Shown here: one piece after another, positions 53,525 to 61,548 of the stretch
Position numbering within the stretch: the stretch's first letter is position 1
Layout: every line of letters begins with the position of its first letter
NCBI RefSeq assembly: GCF_037782385.1
Contig: NZ_JBBEXD010000007.1
Coordinates: 1-64,000 of the forward strand
Length of the DNA: 64,000 nucleotides
Reading direction: 5' to 3'
Origin: Ascidiimonas meishanensis
GTDB lineage: Bacteria; Bacteroidota; Bacteroidia; Flavobacteriales; Flavobacteriaceae
Translations under genes and position numbers: made by a program
The notes under the pieces: model-generated
What the model saw: the letters and a program-made list of their open reading frames with translations, nothing else
What the model was told of the DNA's origin: nothing
Databases searched by the model: none

Positions 53525-54763
53525 TTGAACAAACAACCTACCAAATCTAAAAAACGAATTGACTTATTAGATATATATCGTGGGTTTGCAATTCTTGGTA
53601 TTTTTGTTGTGAACATAGTCATAATGAATTCGACTTTTCTCAATCAAGACGAATTTGCAAAACAATGGACTTCCAATGTCGACAAAATATCTGAGAAAAT
53701 TCTGCAACTCTTTTTTTACACTAAGTTCTTCCCAATTTTTTCTCTACTTTTTGGATTGGGAATCTCAATGCAAGCTCTAAAATTATTTGACAAAAATCAA
53801 CTTTCATTTTCATTCTTTGCTCGAAGAATGTTTATACTTTTTTTAATTGGCGTTTTCCATATTGTTTTTTTATGGTCTGGCGACGTTTTGAACTTATATG
53901 CAATCATTGGACTTTTCACCACACTGATGATTAAAAAATCAAATAAATTAATCCTTACGCTATCCGTATTTTTTTTATTTTTTCCATTTTACGACCAACT
54001 TTTTGAATATGTTTTTAATCTAATCAATTTTAAACCTGAAAGCTATTTAAAAGATTACACTGGAGCATCAGTCAACGAAATAATCCGAAATGGCACTTAT
54101 CGGCAGGGTATTATATTGAGACTTTTGGAATATCTCACAAATGTCCCTATGCTTTTTGGATTCTTAGCCCCAGTGGCAATTTCAATGTTTTTATTAGGTC
54201 TTTATCTTGGTAAAAACAAAGTTTACGAATCATTAGACTTATTCATTAATAAAGTGAGAAAACCGATATTACTTATTGCTGTTTTGACTAACATTTATAG
54301 AGTAATATTTCTATTTATTCTTGTAAAGCACGAGGTTTTTTCATCTGAAATTTATCGAGAAATATTTATCAAACTGATGGTACTTTGTGATGTTGCAATG
54401 GGCTTATTTTATCTTTGGCTAATTGGCTGGATTTATTTCAATAGAAATATGAAAAAAATTTTATTGCCTTTGAAATATGCTGGCAGAATGGCTCTTACAA
54501 ATTACATTATGCAAAGTTTTATTGGCTTGATTATATTTTCATCTATAGGCTTTAGCTTTTATGAGTCTTTAAGTCCATCAAAGACATTAATGACAGCTTT
54601 TTTTGTCTTCATATTCCAAATTATATTAAGTAAAATATGGTTATCTTACTTTCGATTTGGACCATTTGAGTGGGTCTGGCGATGTTTAACATATAAAGAA
54701 CTATTACCGATAAAGAAAAAAAATACTGTGCCTAACACCGGTAACCGTTGCACAAGCCAATAA
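53525..54763 (+). CDS. DUF418 family membrane protein in cassette 3
   Basis: DUF418/YeiB-type polytopic membrane protein with about nine to ten helices. Hallmarks are RIDLLDIYRGFAILGIFVVN at the N-terminus, FPIFSLLFGLGISMQ, and the C-terminal AGRMALTNYIMQS followed by FGPFEWVWR. The function of the family is unclear; transport or cell-surface modification has been suggested for relatives. The frame is open from an ATG at 53393, but that start lies inside the attC-like palindrome and would add 44 unrelated residues; the TTG at 53525 (412 aa) gives the usual family start. Immediately after the stop-proximal GCCTAAC core an IS relic begins. Confidence 0.82.
   Translation: MNKQPTKSKKRIDLLDIYRGFAILGIFVVNIVIMNSTFLNQDEFAKQWTSNVDKISEKILQLFFYTKFFPIFSLLFGLGISMQALKLFDKNQLSFSFFARRMFILFLIGVFHIVFLWSGDVLNLYAIIGLFTTLMIKKSNKLILTLSVFFLFFPFYDQLFEYVFNLINFKPESYLKDYTGASVNEIIRNGTYRQGIILRLLEYLTNVPMLFGFLAPVAISMFLLGLYLGKNKVYESLDLFINKVRKPILLIAVLTNIYRVIFLFILVKHEVFSSEIYREIFIKLMVLCDVAMGLFYLWLIGWIYFNRNMKKILLPLKYAGRMALTNYIMQSFIGLIIFSSIGFSFYESLSPSKTLMTAFFVFIFQIILSKIWLSYFRFGPFEWVWRCLTYKELLPIKKKNTVPNTGNRCTSQ
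54730..54748. other. attC-like left core (site C), interrupted by IS relic
   Basis: GCCTAAC (54730-54736, inside the last codons of the DUF418 gene) is the exact complement of the GTTAGGC core of site B. The remaining palindrome is missing: 12 bases later the sequence becomes the end of an IS relic (GTTGCACAAGCC). The right half of the site appears to have been replaced or lost. Confidence 0.45.
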
Positions 54764-54786
54764 TTGATGATAAAGTTAATCATTTC

Positions 54787-54809
54787 AAGCCCTTCAGAAG
54801 GGCTTTTTT
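54787..54809 (+). terminator. rho-independent terminator inside IS relic copy 2
   Basis: Stem AAGCCCTTC with GAAGGGCTT around a 2-nt loop followed by TTTT and a T-rich stretch. It would end transcription leaving the DUF418 cassette. The equivalent place in IS relic copy 1 is degraded. Confidence 0.8.
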
Positions 54810-54902
54810 ATTTTAGTTTATCATTTTATGAAAGGCAAGGTTCCACACCCTACTTTTCACCTTATTTTGAGTAAATTTTAAATATTTTTTCAAATTACCC
54901 GT

Positions 54903-54923
54903 CCTGAGCATTTCGTCGAAGGG
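54903..54923. repeat. CTTCGACAA-type interspersed repeat, copy 3
   Basis: CCTGAGC, ATTTCG, TCGAAGGG at the same junction of the transposase remnant as copy 2 at 46854. Confidence 0.7.
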
Positions 54924-55080
54924 TAGGCGATTGCAGATAGCTGCATACATTTATTTGCTTGCCTTATGCCAATGGTTACTTCGGTAAACTCAGTACAAGC
55001 TTGATCTTTCTTAGCCCCATAAACTGGGTTAAGGTGCCAAAAACGGGTTTTACCTTGCTTTGTCGTTTCCCTTTCATAGA

Positions 55081-55487
55081 TGACTCACTCTCTAAAGCTT
55101 ACAACGTATGCCCTATAGGCGTAGGCAAAGAAAATGAACGGAAGTAACTTAAATGTAATATTTTTAATAATTCAAGGACCTTATTTAACCTGAGTTCGAT
55201 GTAAAAAGAACTACTTTTTCTATGGATTTTTTCTTTTCCCCGCGCCGCCTGGCTGCTTCACTAAAAACAGCTACTAGCTGTTTTCTTTACATTCGCCCCT
55301 GTGCGAGCAAAGAAAATGAAATTAATAATCTAAAAATAAGATGGTTAGATTAAAATTATATTTTATAAAGGTTATATCGTATTCATGTTTATATTTTCAG
55401 AAGAAATTAAGTAATTGTAAAAAAAATTAGTGCACCTCTGTGATTTTTTTAAAACAATAGCTACTAATAGAATAAAGCAAGTTTTGT
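55081..55487. other. repeat-derived spacer before the ECF sigma gene
   Basis: No gene. 55115-55190 repeats the right part of the element at 51510-51580 (AAAGAAAATGAACGGAAGTA and AACTTAAATGTAATATTTTT), and 55282-55390 repeats the right part of 49510-49620. The last 90 bp are unique and should carry the promoter of the sigma-factor operon. Confidence 0.5.
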
Positions 55488-55982
55488 ATGCGTACGAAAG
55501 ATGAATTTGTAAAACTCATCAAAGAACATGAAGGGGTTATTTTTAAAATAACTACCGTGTATACAGATAATAGGGTAGACCAACAAGACCTCTATCAAGA
55601 TATCGTATACCAGTTATGGAAGTATTTTGATTCTTTCCGGAACGAATCAAAATTTAGTACCTGGATGTATCGGGTAGCATTAAATACCGCCATTACTCGT
55701 ATAAAAAAAGAAAAAAGAAGAGGTAAGAATGTAGAGATAGACCAGATAAATAGTATAGAGACAGCAGCACCAAATCCGCTATTAGAAGAACGCCTTAAAC
55801 TCATGTATGCGCAAATTAGAAAATTGAATGATCTTGATAAAGGCTTGGTGCTACTTCTATTAGAAGGTAAAAGTTATCAGGAAATCGCGGAGATCTCTGG
55901 TATTTCCGCGAGTAATGTAGGCACCCGTTTATCGCGCATCAAACAAAAACTGAAATCTAACATCTCAAAAACAATACACTAA
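55488..55982 (+). CDS. ECF RNA polymerase sigma factor
   Basis: 164-aa ECF sigma factor. Region 2 includes DQQDLYQDIVYQLWKYFDSF and SKFSTWMYRVALNTAI; region 4 includes LEGKSYQEIAEISGISASNV then GTRLSRIKQKL. Its last base is shared with the start codon of the next gene (TAATG), so the two are translationally coupled. The partner is a membrane protein, a common arrangement for ECF sigma factors with membrane-bound regulators. Confidence 0.93.
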   Translation: MRTKDEFVKLIKEHEGVIFKITTVYTDNRVDQQDLYQDIVYQLWKYFDSFRNESKFSTWMYRVALNTAITRIKKEKRRGKNVEIDQINSIETAAPNPLLEERLKLMYAQIRKLNDLDKGLVLLLLEGKSYQEIAEISGISASNVGTRLSRIKQKLKSNISKTIH

Positions 55983-56587
55983 TGGATTTAGATGAAATGA
56001 AAGAAGTTTGGGCAGAACTGTCCCAACAAGCAGAGCAACAAAAGAAGTTAAACACACAAATGATAGAAAAAATGACAGAGCTACAATACAAAAACCGAAT
56101 TAACAAAATAATTATTCCTGAACTTATTGGAGGCGTTGTATGTGCCGCCATCGTAATTTTTATAGTAGTAAACTTTCAAAAATTAGAGCACTGGTATCTT
56201 ATAATGGCCGCTATTGTATCTATAGCCATTCTTACTGTGTTACCTATTTTATCTTTTAGATCTTTAAAAAACCTGTATAATATTTCCCCTGTAGTAAACA
56301 ATTACAAAGAAGTACTTATTAAATACAACAAAGGAAAAAGACAGGTTAAGTTTGTACAAAAGCTAAGTATCTACCTAAGTTTTATTCTCATGTTTGCCTT
56401 AATGCCGGTATCTTTGAAATTATTTTCTAATAAAGACCTCTCACAGCTCCACTATGAAAAATTACTATGGGCAGCACCGCTAGGGATTTTATTTGTAGTG
56501 CTAATGACCCGCTGGGTGTTTAAGTACTATAAAAATGTAATAAAAGGAACAGATACTTTATTGGCAGAATTAGAGAAGGAATCGTAA
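55982..56587 (+). CDS. membrane protein coupled to ECF sigma factor (possible anti-sigma)
   Basis: 201-aa protein. The N-terminal 40 residues are acidic and Gln-rich (DLDEMKEVWAELSQQAEQQK), followed by four likely membrane helices (about 42-60, 68-92, 122-142 and 152-172). The start of the acidic segment resembles the cytoplasmic part of small flavobacterial proteins that follow ECF sigma genes. Overlap with the sigma stop codon argues for a regulatory partner, but no zinc anti-sigma motif (HxxxCxxC) is present, so the role is inferred. Confidence 0.75.
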   Translation: MDLDEMKEVWAELSQQAEQQKKLNTQMIEKMTELQYKNRINKIIIPELIGGVVCAAIVIFIVVNFQKLEHWYLIMAAIVSIAILTVLPILSFRSLKNLYNISPVVNNYKEVLIKYNKGKRQVKFVQKLSIYLSFILMFALMPVSLKLFSNKDLSQLHYEKLLWAAPLGILFVVLMTRWVFKYYKNVIKGTDTLLAELEKES

Positions 56588-56613
56588 AAACGATAAACTA
56601 GCAAATAAGTTTG

Positions 56614-56621
56614 TAATTTTG
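56614..56621 (+). promoter_or_regulatory. Bacteroidota -7 promoter element of the Sua5-type gene
   Basis: TAATTTTG, followed by C, matches the TAnnTTTG consensus of the Bacteroidota primary sigma factor, 20 bases upstream of the start codon at 56642. The -33 element is weak. It implies a short leader. Confidence 0.6.
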
Positions 56622-56641
56622 CAGCCTTTCAATTTCAATAA

Positions 56642-57610
56642 ATGGCTCTTTGTACCCAAAATACAGATCAGGCGGCAGCTCTTTTAAACGAAGGAAAGCT
56701 AGTAGCTATTCCCACAGAAACCGTATATGGGCTAGCAGCAAAAGCAAGCTTACCGGAAGCGGTTAAGCAGATCTTTAAGGTGAAAAACAGACCCGCGAAT
56801 AACCCGCTAATTCTGCATTTTCCTAATCTGGAGGCAGCCCTTCCCTATATTAAAACGCCTAAAGAGGAAGTTTTACAACTTAGCCAAACCTTTTGGCCGG
56901 GGCCGCTCACCTTACTATTAGAAAAATCAGACTTAGTACCAGAGGTGGTGACAGCGGGTTCTACAAGAGTCGCTATACGAGTTCCATCACATCCACTTAC
57001 CCTAGAATTACTAGAGAAGCTAGATGCGCCTCTAGCCGCACCAAGTGCCAACCCATCTGGTTACATAAGTCCTACCATGGCATTACACGTAGAAAAACAA
57101 TTAGGAGAAAAGATTCCTATGATATTAGATGGAGGTGCCTGTAAACGAGGCATTGAATCTACTATTTTAGGATGGGACCAGTTTGATGTACCTACTATTT
57201 ATAGAATGGGAAGCATTACCCCAGAAGCCATTGCAAATTGCATAGGAAAAACACCCATATTATTGAATTCTGAAAGCAAAAAAATAGAAGCTCCGGGGAT
57301 GCTTTCTAAACATTATGCACCCAAAACACCTACTTTAATTACGAATAACGTTGAAGAAGTTATTTTAAGGCATCAAAATAAAAAAATAGGACTTATTAGG
57401 AGTATTCCCAATAAAAAAAACAAGTGGGTTTTTAAAGAAATAATCCTCTCTGAAACTGGAAACTTTGAAGAAATAGCCAGTAACTTATATTCCAAGATGC
57501 ATGAGATGGATGCTGTGCAAGCAGACCTTCTCATTATAGAAATGGTTCCAGAAGAGGGTGTAGGCATTGCCATAAACGATAGGTTACGCAGAGCTGCTTC
57601 TCTAAATTAA
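56642..57610 (+). CDS. sua5: L-threonylcarbamoyladenylate synthase, Sua5 type
   Basis: 322-aa enzyme that makes threonylcarbamoyl-AMP from threonine, bicarbonate and ATP for t6A modification of tRNAs reading ANN codons. The YrdC domain (about 1-205) shows PTETVYGLAAKAS, KNRPANNPLILHF, FWPGPLTLLL, STRVAIRVPSHP, APSANPSGYISPT and ESTILGWD. A linker (EAPGMLSKHYAPKTP) leads to the small Sua5 domain (about 230-322), as in the long Sua5 form. Complete, single gene. Confidence 0.96.
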   Translation: MALCTQNTDQAAALLNEGKLVAIPTETVYGLAAKASLPEAVKQIFKVKNRPANNPLILHFPNLEAALPYIKTPKEEVLQLSQTFWPGPLTLLLEKSDLVPEVVTAGSTRVAIRVPSHPLTLELLEKLDAPLAAPSANPSGYISPTMALHVEKQLGEKIPMILDGGACKRGIESTILGWDQFDVPTIYRMGSITPEAIANCIGKTPILLNSESKKIEAPGMLSKHYAPKTPTLITNNVEEVILRHQNKKIGLIRSIPNKKNKWVFKEIILSETGNFEEIASNLYSKMHEMDAVQADLLIIEMVPEEGVGIAINDRLRRAASLN

Positions 57611-57754
57611 AGGCTAGTGAAATCTGGTTGAAAATAAAATAATCTTGGAGAAAAGAATTTGTAGAATTGGGATGACGTCTTAATCTATAGTGTCAAATCA
57701 TTCATTAGGTAAATAAGCTTCTAAAGAAGCTATCTACAAATGATGTTTACCAGA

Positions 57755-57850
57755 TTACTTGTCTAATTTATTAAACATTTTTATTACAAAGAAAAGCCAG
57801 ACTACAAAAAAGAGTCCCACAATCAAAGAATAGATAAAAATAAAATCCAC
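57755..57850 (-). CDS. tiny membrane protein (31 aa), coupled to upstream tiny gene
   Basis: Starts with GTG whose G is shared with the stop codon of the 60-aa gene upstream (TAGTG). The peptide is a single hydrophobic helix (FIFIYSLIVGLFFVVWLFFV) with a charged end (NKLDK). Size and overlap suggest a two-gene unit of small membrane proteins. No family recognised. Confidence 0.5.
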   Translation of the reverse strand: MDFIFIYSLIVGLFFVVWLFFVIKMFNKLDK

Positions 57851-58032
57851 TACTTCTTATATTTAAAATAATTCATAAAGCCGAGAATAGTGGGAGCCCA
57901 TAAGCCCACAAAAATCCCGTGTAATTTATCACCTGAAAGAAATAGTGCTTCAGCTATCACAATGGTAACTAATACCAAGATGATCATCATGAAATTAAAT
58001 ACTCCAATGTTTCTGATAAACTCCTTAATCAT
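57850..58032 (-). CDS. small membrane protein (60 aa)
   Basis: 60-aa protein with two hydrophobic segments (VFNFMMIILVLVTIVIAEAL and IFVGLWAPTILGFMNYF) and a basic end. It resembles the many short conserved flavobacterial membrane proteins of unknown role. Its TAG overlaps the start of the 31-aa gene. Start ATG at 58032 is the only plausible one. Confidence 0.6.
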   Translation of the reverse strand: MIKEFIRNIGVFNFMMIILVLVTIVIAEALFLSGDKLHGIFVGLWAPTILGFMNYFKYKK

Positions 58033-58568
58033 ACTTATTAATTATTGACTATAAAATTATAGTATAAAGGTAATTGGAATAGTATTCAAATGAAAAAAAA
58101 AAGAATGTTTTCTGTTAAAAAATGACAAAAGACCTTAAGGGATTATAAAATAATCCTTCAAAGTCTCTTTAATAAATAGAGATATATAAAATTTTCTGGA
58201 AAAGTAGTTTTATGCAATAACTCCTAATAATTTAAAGATTGCTGAAATAACTACCATTCCAAGGAATGAGATCAATAGAAAAACTACTACTTTCAAAACT
58301 CCTTGTAAAATACTTGTACCGTTAAAAATATTTGCCTCCATAATAAATGAGAATTAAAAAAATTACTAAATAATACTAATTATGGATTTGGGGTGCACCA
58401 AGCAGCCCGTAGGTAGGATAAAATTTAAAGCAATATAAAATTACTATTTTTTATTTAAAAATCAGCCTTTTTTCTATAATAAAGTTAAAAATTAAGGAAA
58501 GTTTTTGTAAATGTCTAAAAAGTAATGGGAGATTAAGCAGTAAAATCAGGTTTAATTTTATAGAAATA
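58033..58568. other. 536-bp spacer with a possible 29-aa peptide
   Basis: A minus-strand frame at 58341-58252 would encode a hydrophobic 29-aa peptide (MEANIFNGTSILQGVLKVVV...). A change of reading frame just before its stop would extend it by a further hydrophobic stretch, so it could be a small membrane peptide gene with a frameshift. Evidence is weak. Nothing else was seen. Confidence 0.3.
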
Positions 58569-60062
58569 TTAGATCTTCTTCCAGAAGAATGGCGTTAAAA
58601 TGATAAGAACCGTAAATAATTCAAGCCTTCCCAATAACATTAAAAAAGAACACCACCATTTTCCGGCAACAGGTAGAGAGTCATAATTATTTAAAGGGCC
58701 TAGATCTCCAAAAGAGGGTCCTACATTTCCTAAAGAGGAAGCAGCTGTGCCAATGGCCGTTTCAAAGTCTAATCCCATCAACCCTAATATAAGAGCTCCA
58801 ATAACAAAAAGTAACATATATAAAATAAAGAACCCCAATATATTAAAAACAATGTCACTGGAAACCGATTTGTTATTATACCTAACTGGAATTACCGCAT
58901 TGGGATGCAACGTTCGCTTAAATTCTAAGAGTCCGTTTTTAATCATCAATAAATGGCGTACCACTTTCACACCTCCAGAAGTAGACCCAGCAGACCCACC
59001 CAAGAACATCAAGCCAAAAAAGAATACGGTTAAAAAGGGTGCCCATGAAGTGTAATCAGCAGATACAAAGCCCGTAGTAGTAATTACTGCGATTACCTGA
59101 AACAAAGCATGCCTGAATGCGCTTTCTAATTCTCCCCATATCTGCGGATGATATGCAGAAACAGCAACATCTGATTCAAAATAAATAATAGCTGCGGTGA
59201 CAACGCTAAAAATGAAGATAAACAAACTGTAGAATTTAAACTCTTCATCTTTAATGATTTTTTGAAATCTCCCTTTGAATGCAAAATAACTCAAGATAAA
59301 GTTAGTACCCGCTATAAACATAAACAGAATTACAATATATTGTATCATTGGGTTGGTGTTCCAATGCGCAAGACTCGCATTTTTAGTAGAGAATCCTCCG
59401 GTAGAAAGCGTGGCCATAGAATGATTAACGGCATCAAAAATAGACATTCCGGCTACTTTTAAAAGGATGGTTTCCGCTACGGTAAATCCAAAATAAATAA
59501 GCCATAACCTTTTAGCGGTATCTGTAATTCTTGGATGCAGCTTATCAGAACCGGGGCCTGGAGCTTCGGCAGCAAATAACTGCATGCCTCCAATACCTAA
59601 TAATGGCAATATAGCAATAGCCAAAACAATAATTCCCATTCCACCAATCCAGTGAGTAGTACTTCTCCAAAAAAGAATGCCTTCTGGTAAAGATTCAATA
59701 TCATTAAGAATAGATGCTCCTGTAGTTGTATAACCAGACATAGTTTCAAAAAAGGCATTGGTGATGTCTGGTATTTCTTTGGAGAATAAATAAGGTAACA
59801 TTCCAGAGATCGTCATGAAAATCCAGCCAAATGTTACAATAATATATCCTTCCCTTTTCTTAAGCTCTTTTTTATGATCTCTTGTAATAAACATCAAGAG
59901 TGTTCCCGAAAGTAAGGTGACAATGCCTGCTAATGAAATATCAAGTGTTGCACCATCCTCATAAATACCACTAACAATAGCAGCTAGTAGCATGAACCCA
60001 CCGTTAAAGAGTAGGAGCAACCCCATAATATGCAGAATGATTCGGGTATTAAGCCTTAACAT
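58569..60062 (-). CDS. trkH: potassium uptake channel subunit TrkH
   Basis: 497-aa polytopic protein forming the ion pathway of the Trk system. Four pore-loop regions with the selectivity glycines are visible: TMSGYTTTGASIL, MATLSTGGFSTKN, ITTTGFVSADY and SSLGNVGPSFGD. The positively charged RFGR-like loop before the last helix and GGSAGSTSGGVKV are also present. Its ATG is three bases after the stop of trkA (60065), so the two form an operon transcribed trkA then trkH. Confidence 0.96.
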   Translation of the reverse strand: MLRLNTRIILHIMGLLLLFNGGFMLLAAIVSGIYEDGATLDISLAGIVTLLSGTLLMFITRDHKKELKKREGYIIVTFGWIFMTISGMLPYLFSKEIPDITNAFFETMSGYTTTGASILNDIESLPEGILFWRSTTHWIGGMGIIVLAIAILPLLGIGGMQLFAAEAPGPGSDKLHPRITDTAKRLWLIYFGFTVAETILLKVAGMSIFDAVNHSMATLSTGGFSTKNASLAHWNTNPMIQYIVILFMFIAGTNFILSYFAFKGRFQKIIKDEEFKFYSLFIFIFSVVTAAIIYFESDVAVSAYHPQIWGELESAFRHALFQVIAVITTTGFVSADYTSWAPFLTVFFFGLMFLGGSAGSTSGGVKVVRHLLMIKNGLLEFKRTLHPNAVIPVRYNNKSVSSDIVFNILGFFILYMLLFVIGALILGLMGLDFETAIGTAASSLGNVGPSFGDLGPLNNYDSLPVAGKWWCSFLMLLGRLELFTVLIILTPFFWKKI

Positions 60063-60064
60063 GA

Positions 60065-61414
60065 TTAAAGAAATAATTTTTCAACCTTAGCAATAGCTCT
60101 AGGTAAGCTACATACTACCACCCGGTCTCCGGGCACTATAGTAAAATCACCCAAGGCAATAATGCCCACTCCATCTCTAATAACTCCCCCTATAATAGCC
60201 GATCTTGGAAAATCAATATCTCTAATTGCCTTCCCTGTCATCCCAGAATCTGGTTTCACAACAAATTCTAATATTTCCGCATTTAAATTATTAAGTCTGG
60301 TAAGTGCAACTACTTCTCCTCTTCTTATATGTCTAAAAATATTATTTGCTGCTAATAGCTTTTTATTGATAAGCGTATCTATGCCAATAGAATGTGAAAG
60401 TTGAAAATAATCCATGTTTTCTACTAGCGCAATTGTTTTCTTAATGCTTTTAGATTTAGCAACCAAGCAAGACATAATATTGGTTTCTGAGTTTCCAGTA
60501 ACAGAAATAAAAGCATCTATATCATCAATATTTTCTTCTTCTAATAACTCTACATTGCGGCCATCACCATTTATAATAAGGGCATTGGGCAACATGTCTG
60601 CAAGATCAAACGCCTTATCCCGGTCTTTCTCAATAAGTTTTACCTTAAATTTATTTTCGCAAAGATCTCTGGCAGTCTTAAACCCTATTTTACTACCACC
60701 AAGAATCATTACATTTTTAATGTCTTCCTTGATCTTTCCGGTGAGTTTATAAAGCTCTTCAACTCCTTCTTTTGAGGTAATAAAATAAGCCTGATCTCCT
60801 TCTTTAAAAACGGTATCTCCTCTTGGGATTAAAGTATATTGTGTTCCAAAACGTTGAATTGCAATAGGAATAAAATGAAGTTCAGGGAATATTTTTGCAG
60901 CTTCTTTTACCGCTTTCCCTACAAAAGGTGCGGTACGTTGTAATGAGGTTCCCACCATTATGAGCGCACCATCTTCAAATTCATAACTATCATTAAAGGC
61001 AGATTGATCTAGCAATAATTGAATCTCTTCCGCGGCTAACTCTTCAGGAGAAATTAATTCGTCTATTCCAAGTTTGGCAAAACCTAACTCTTCCTTATGG
61101 TCTATAAATTCTGTATTTGAGATTCTGGCGATGGTTCTTTTACAACCTAATTGTTTTGCCAGCACACAAAGAGTAATATTTGTAGTTTCAGACGAAGTGA
61201 CTCCTATGACCAGATCGGAGGTGTCTATTTTGGCTTCTTTAAGCATACTAATAGAAGTAGCATCTCCTTTAATAACTTTTATATCAAGATGAGAGTCTGC
61301 GTACGCAAGACTTTCCTTTTTATTATCGATGAGCGTAATATCTTGGGATTCATACGAAAGTAACTTAGCTAAATGAAACCCTACTTCACCAGCACCTGCA
61401 ATTATAATCTTCAT
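60065..61414 (-). CDS. trkA: Trk system potassium uptake regulatory protein TrkA
   Basis: 449-aa cytosolic peripheral subunit that gates TrkH in response to nucleotides. It has two tandem RCK modules. The first begins at Met1 with IIIAGAGEVGFHLAKLL (GxGxxG) and acidic DNKKES; the second starts near 228 with NVMILGGSKIGFKTARDL. Each is followed by a TrkA_C domain. The frame stays open to 61609, but the ATG at 61414 starts exactly at the Rossmann strand and lies just downstream of a promoter-like element on the minus strand; the longer version would run into menG. Confidence 0.95.
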   Translation of the reverse strand: MKIIIAGAGEVGFHLAKLLSYESQDITLIDNKKESLAYADSHLDIKVIKGDATSISMLKEAKIDTSDLVIGVTSSETTNITLCVLAKQLGCKRTIARISNTEFIDHKEELGFAKLGIDELISPEELAAEEIQLLLDQSAFNDSYEFEDGALIMVGTSLQRTAPFVGKAVKEAAKIFPELHFIPIAIQRFGTQYTLIPRGDTVFKEGDQAYFITSKEGVEELYKLTGKIKEDIKNVMILGGSKIGFKTARDLCENKFKVKLIEKDRDKAFDLADMLPNALIINGDGRNVELLEEENIDDIDAFISVTGNSETNIMSCLVAKSKSIKKTIALVENMDYFQLSHSIGIDTLINKKLLAANNIFRHIRRGEVVALTRLNNLNAEILEFVVKPDSGMTGKAIRDIDFPRSAIIGGVIRDGVGIIALGDFTIVPGDRVVVCSLPRAIAKVEKLFL

Positions 61415-61441
61415 GTGTAAGTAATCGCTGTTTTTGCTTTG

Positions 61442-61449
61442 CAAATATA
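61442..61449 (-). promoter_or_regulatory. -7 promoter element of trkA-trkH
   Basis: On the minus strand TATATTTG followed by C matches TAnnTTTG, about 27 bases upstream of the trkA ATG. It supports the start at 61414. Confidence 0.65.
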
Positions 61450-61522
61450 CATTAAAAATAGATTCTAAAAGAGTGCTGTAAGCTTTACTTACATTACCTT
61501 CTTTAGACAAATAACTATATAG

Positions 61523-61530
61523 TATCTTTG
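61523..61530 (+). promoter_or_regulatory. -7 promoter element of menG-porT
   Basis: TATCTTTG followed by C matches TAnnTTTG, about 19 bases upstream of the menG ATG at 61549. The element overlaps the longer open frame that begins at 61528, arguing against that start. Confidence 0.65.
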
Positions 61531-61548
61531 CATAAACAAAATTTTGGC

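Larger units (their letters stand above)
54749..55080 (-). mobile_element. IS relic, copy 2 (frameshifted transposase C-terminus)
   Basis: The minus strand encodes MKGKRQSKVKPVFGTLTQFM then GLRKIK, a frameshift and stop, and after it TIGIRQANKCMQLSAIAY. This is the C-terminus of the same transposase as at 46692-47035. The left end GTTGCACAAGCCAATAATTG also matches copy 1. Within the end lies a terminator-like hairpin (AAGCCCTTC/GAAGGGCTT, 54787-54805, then a T run). The element is dead. Confidence 0.75.
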
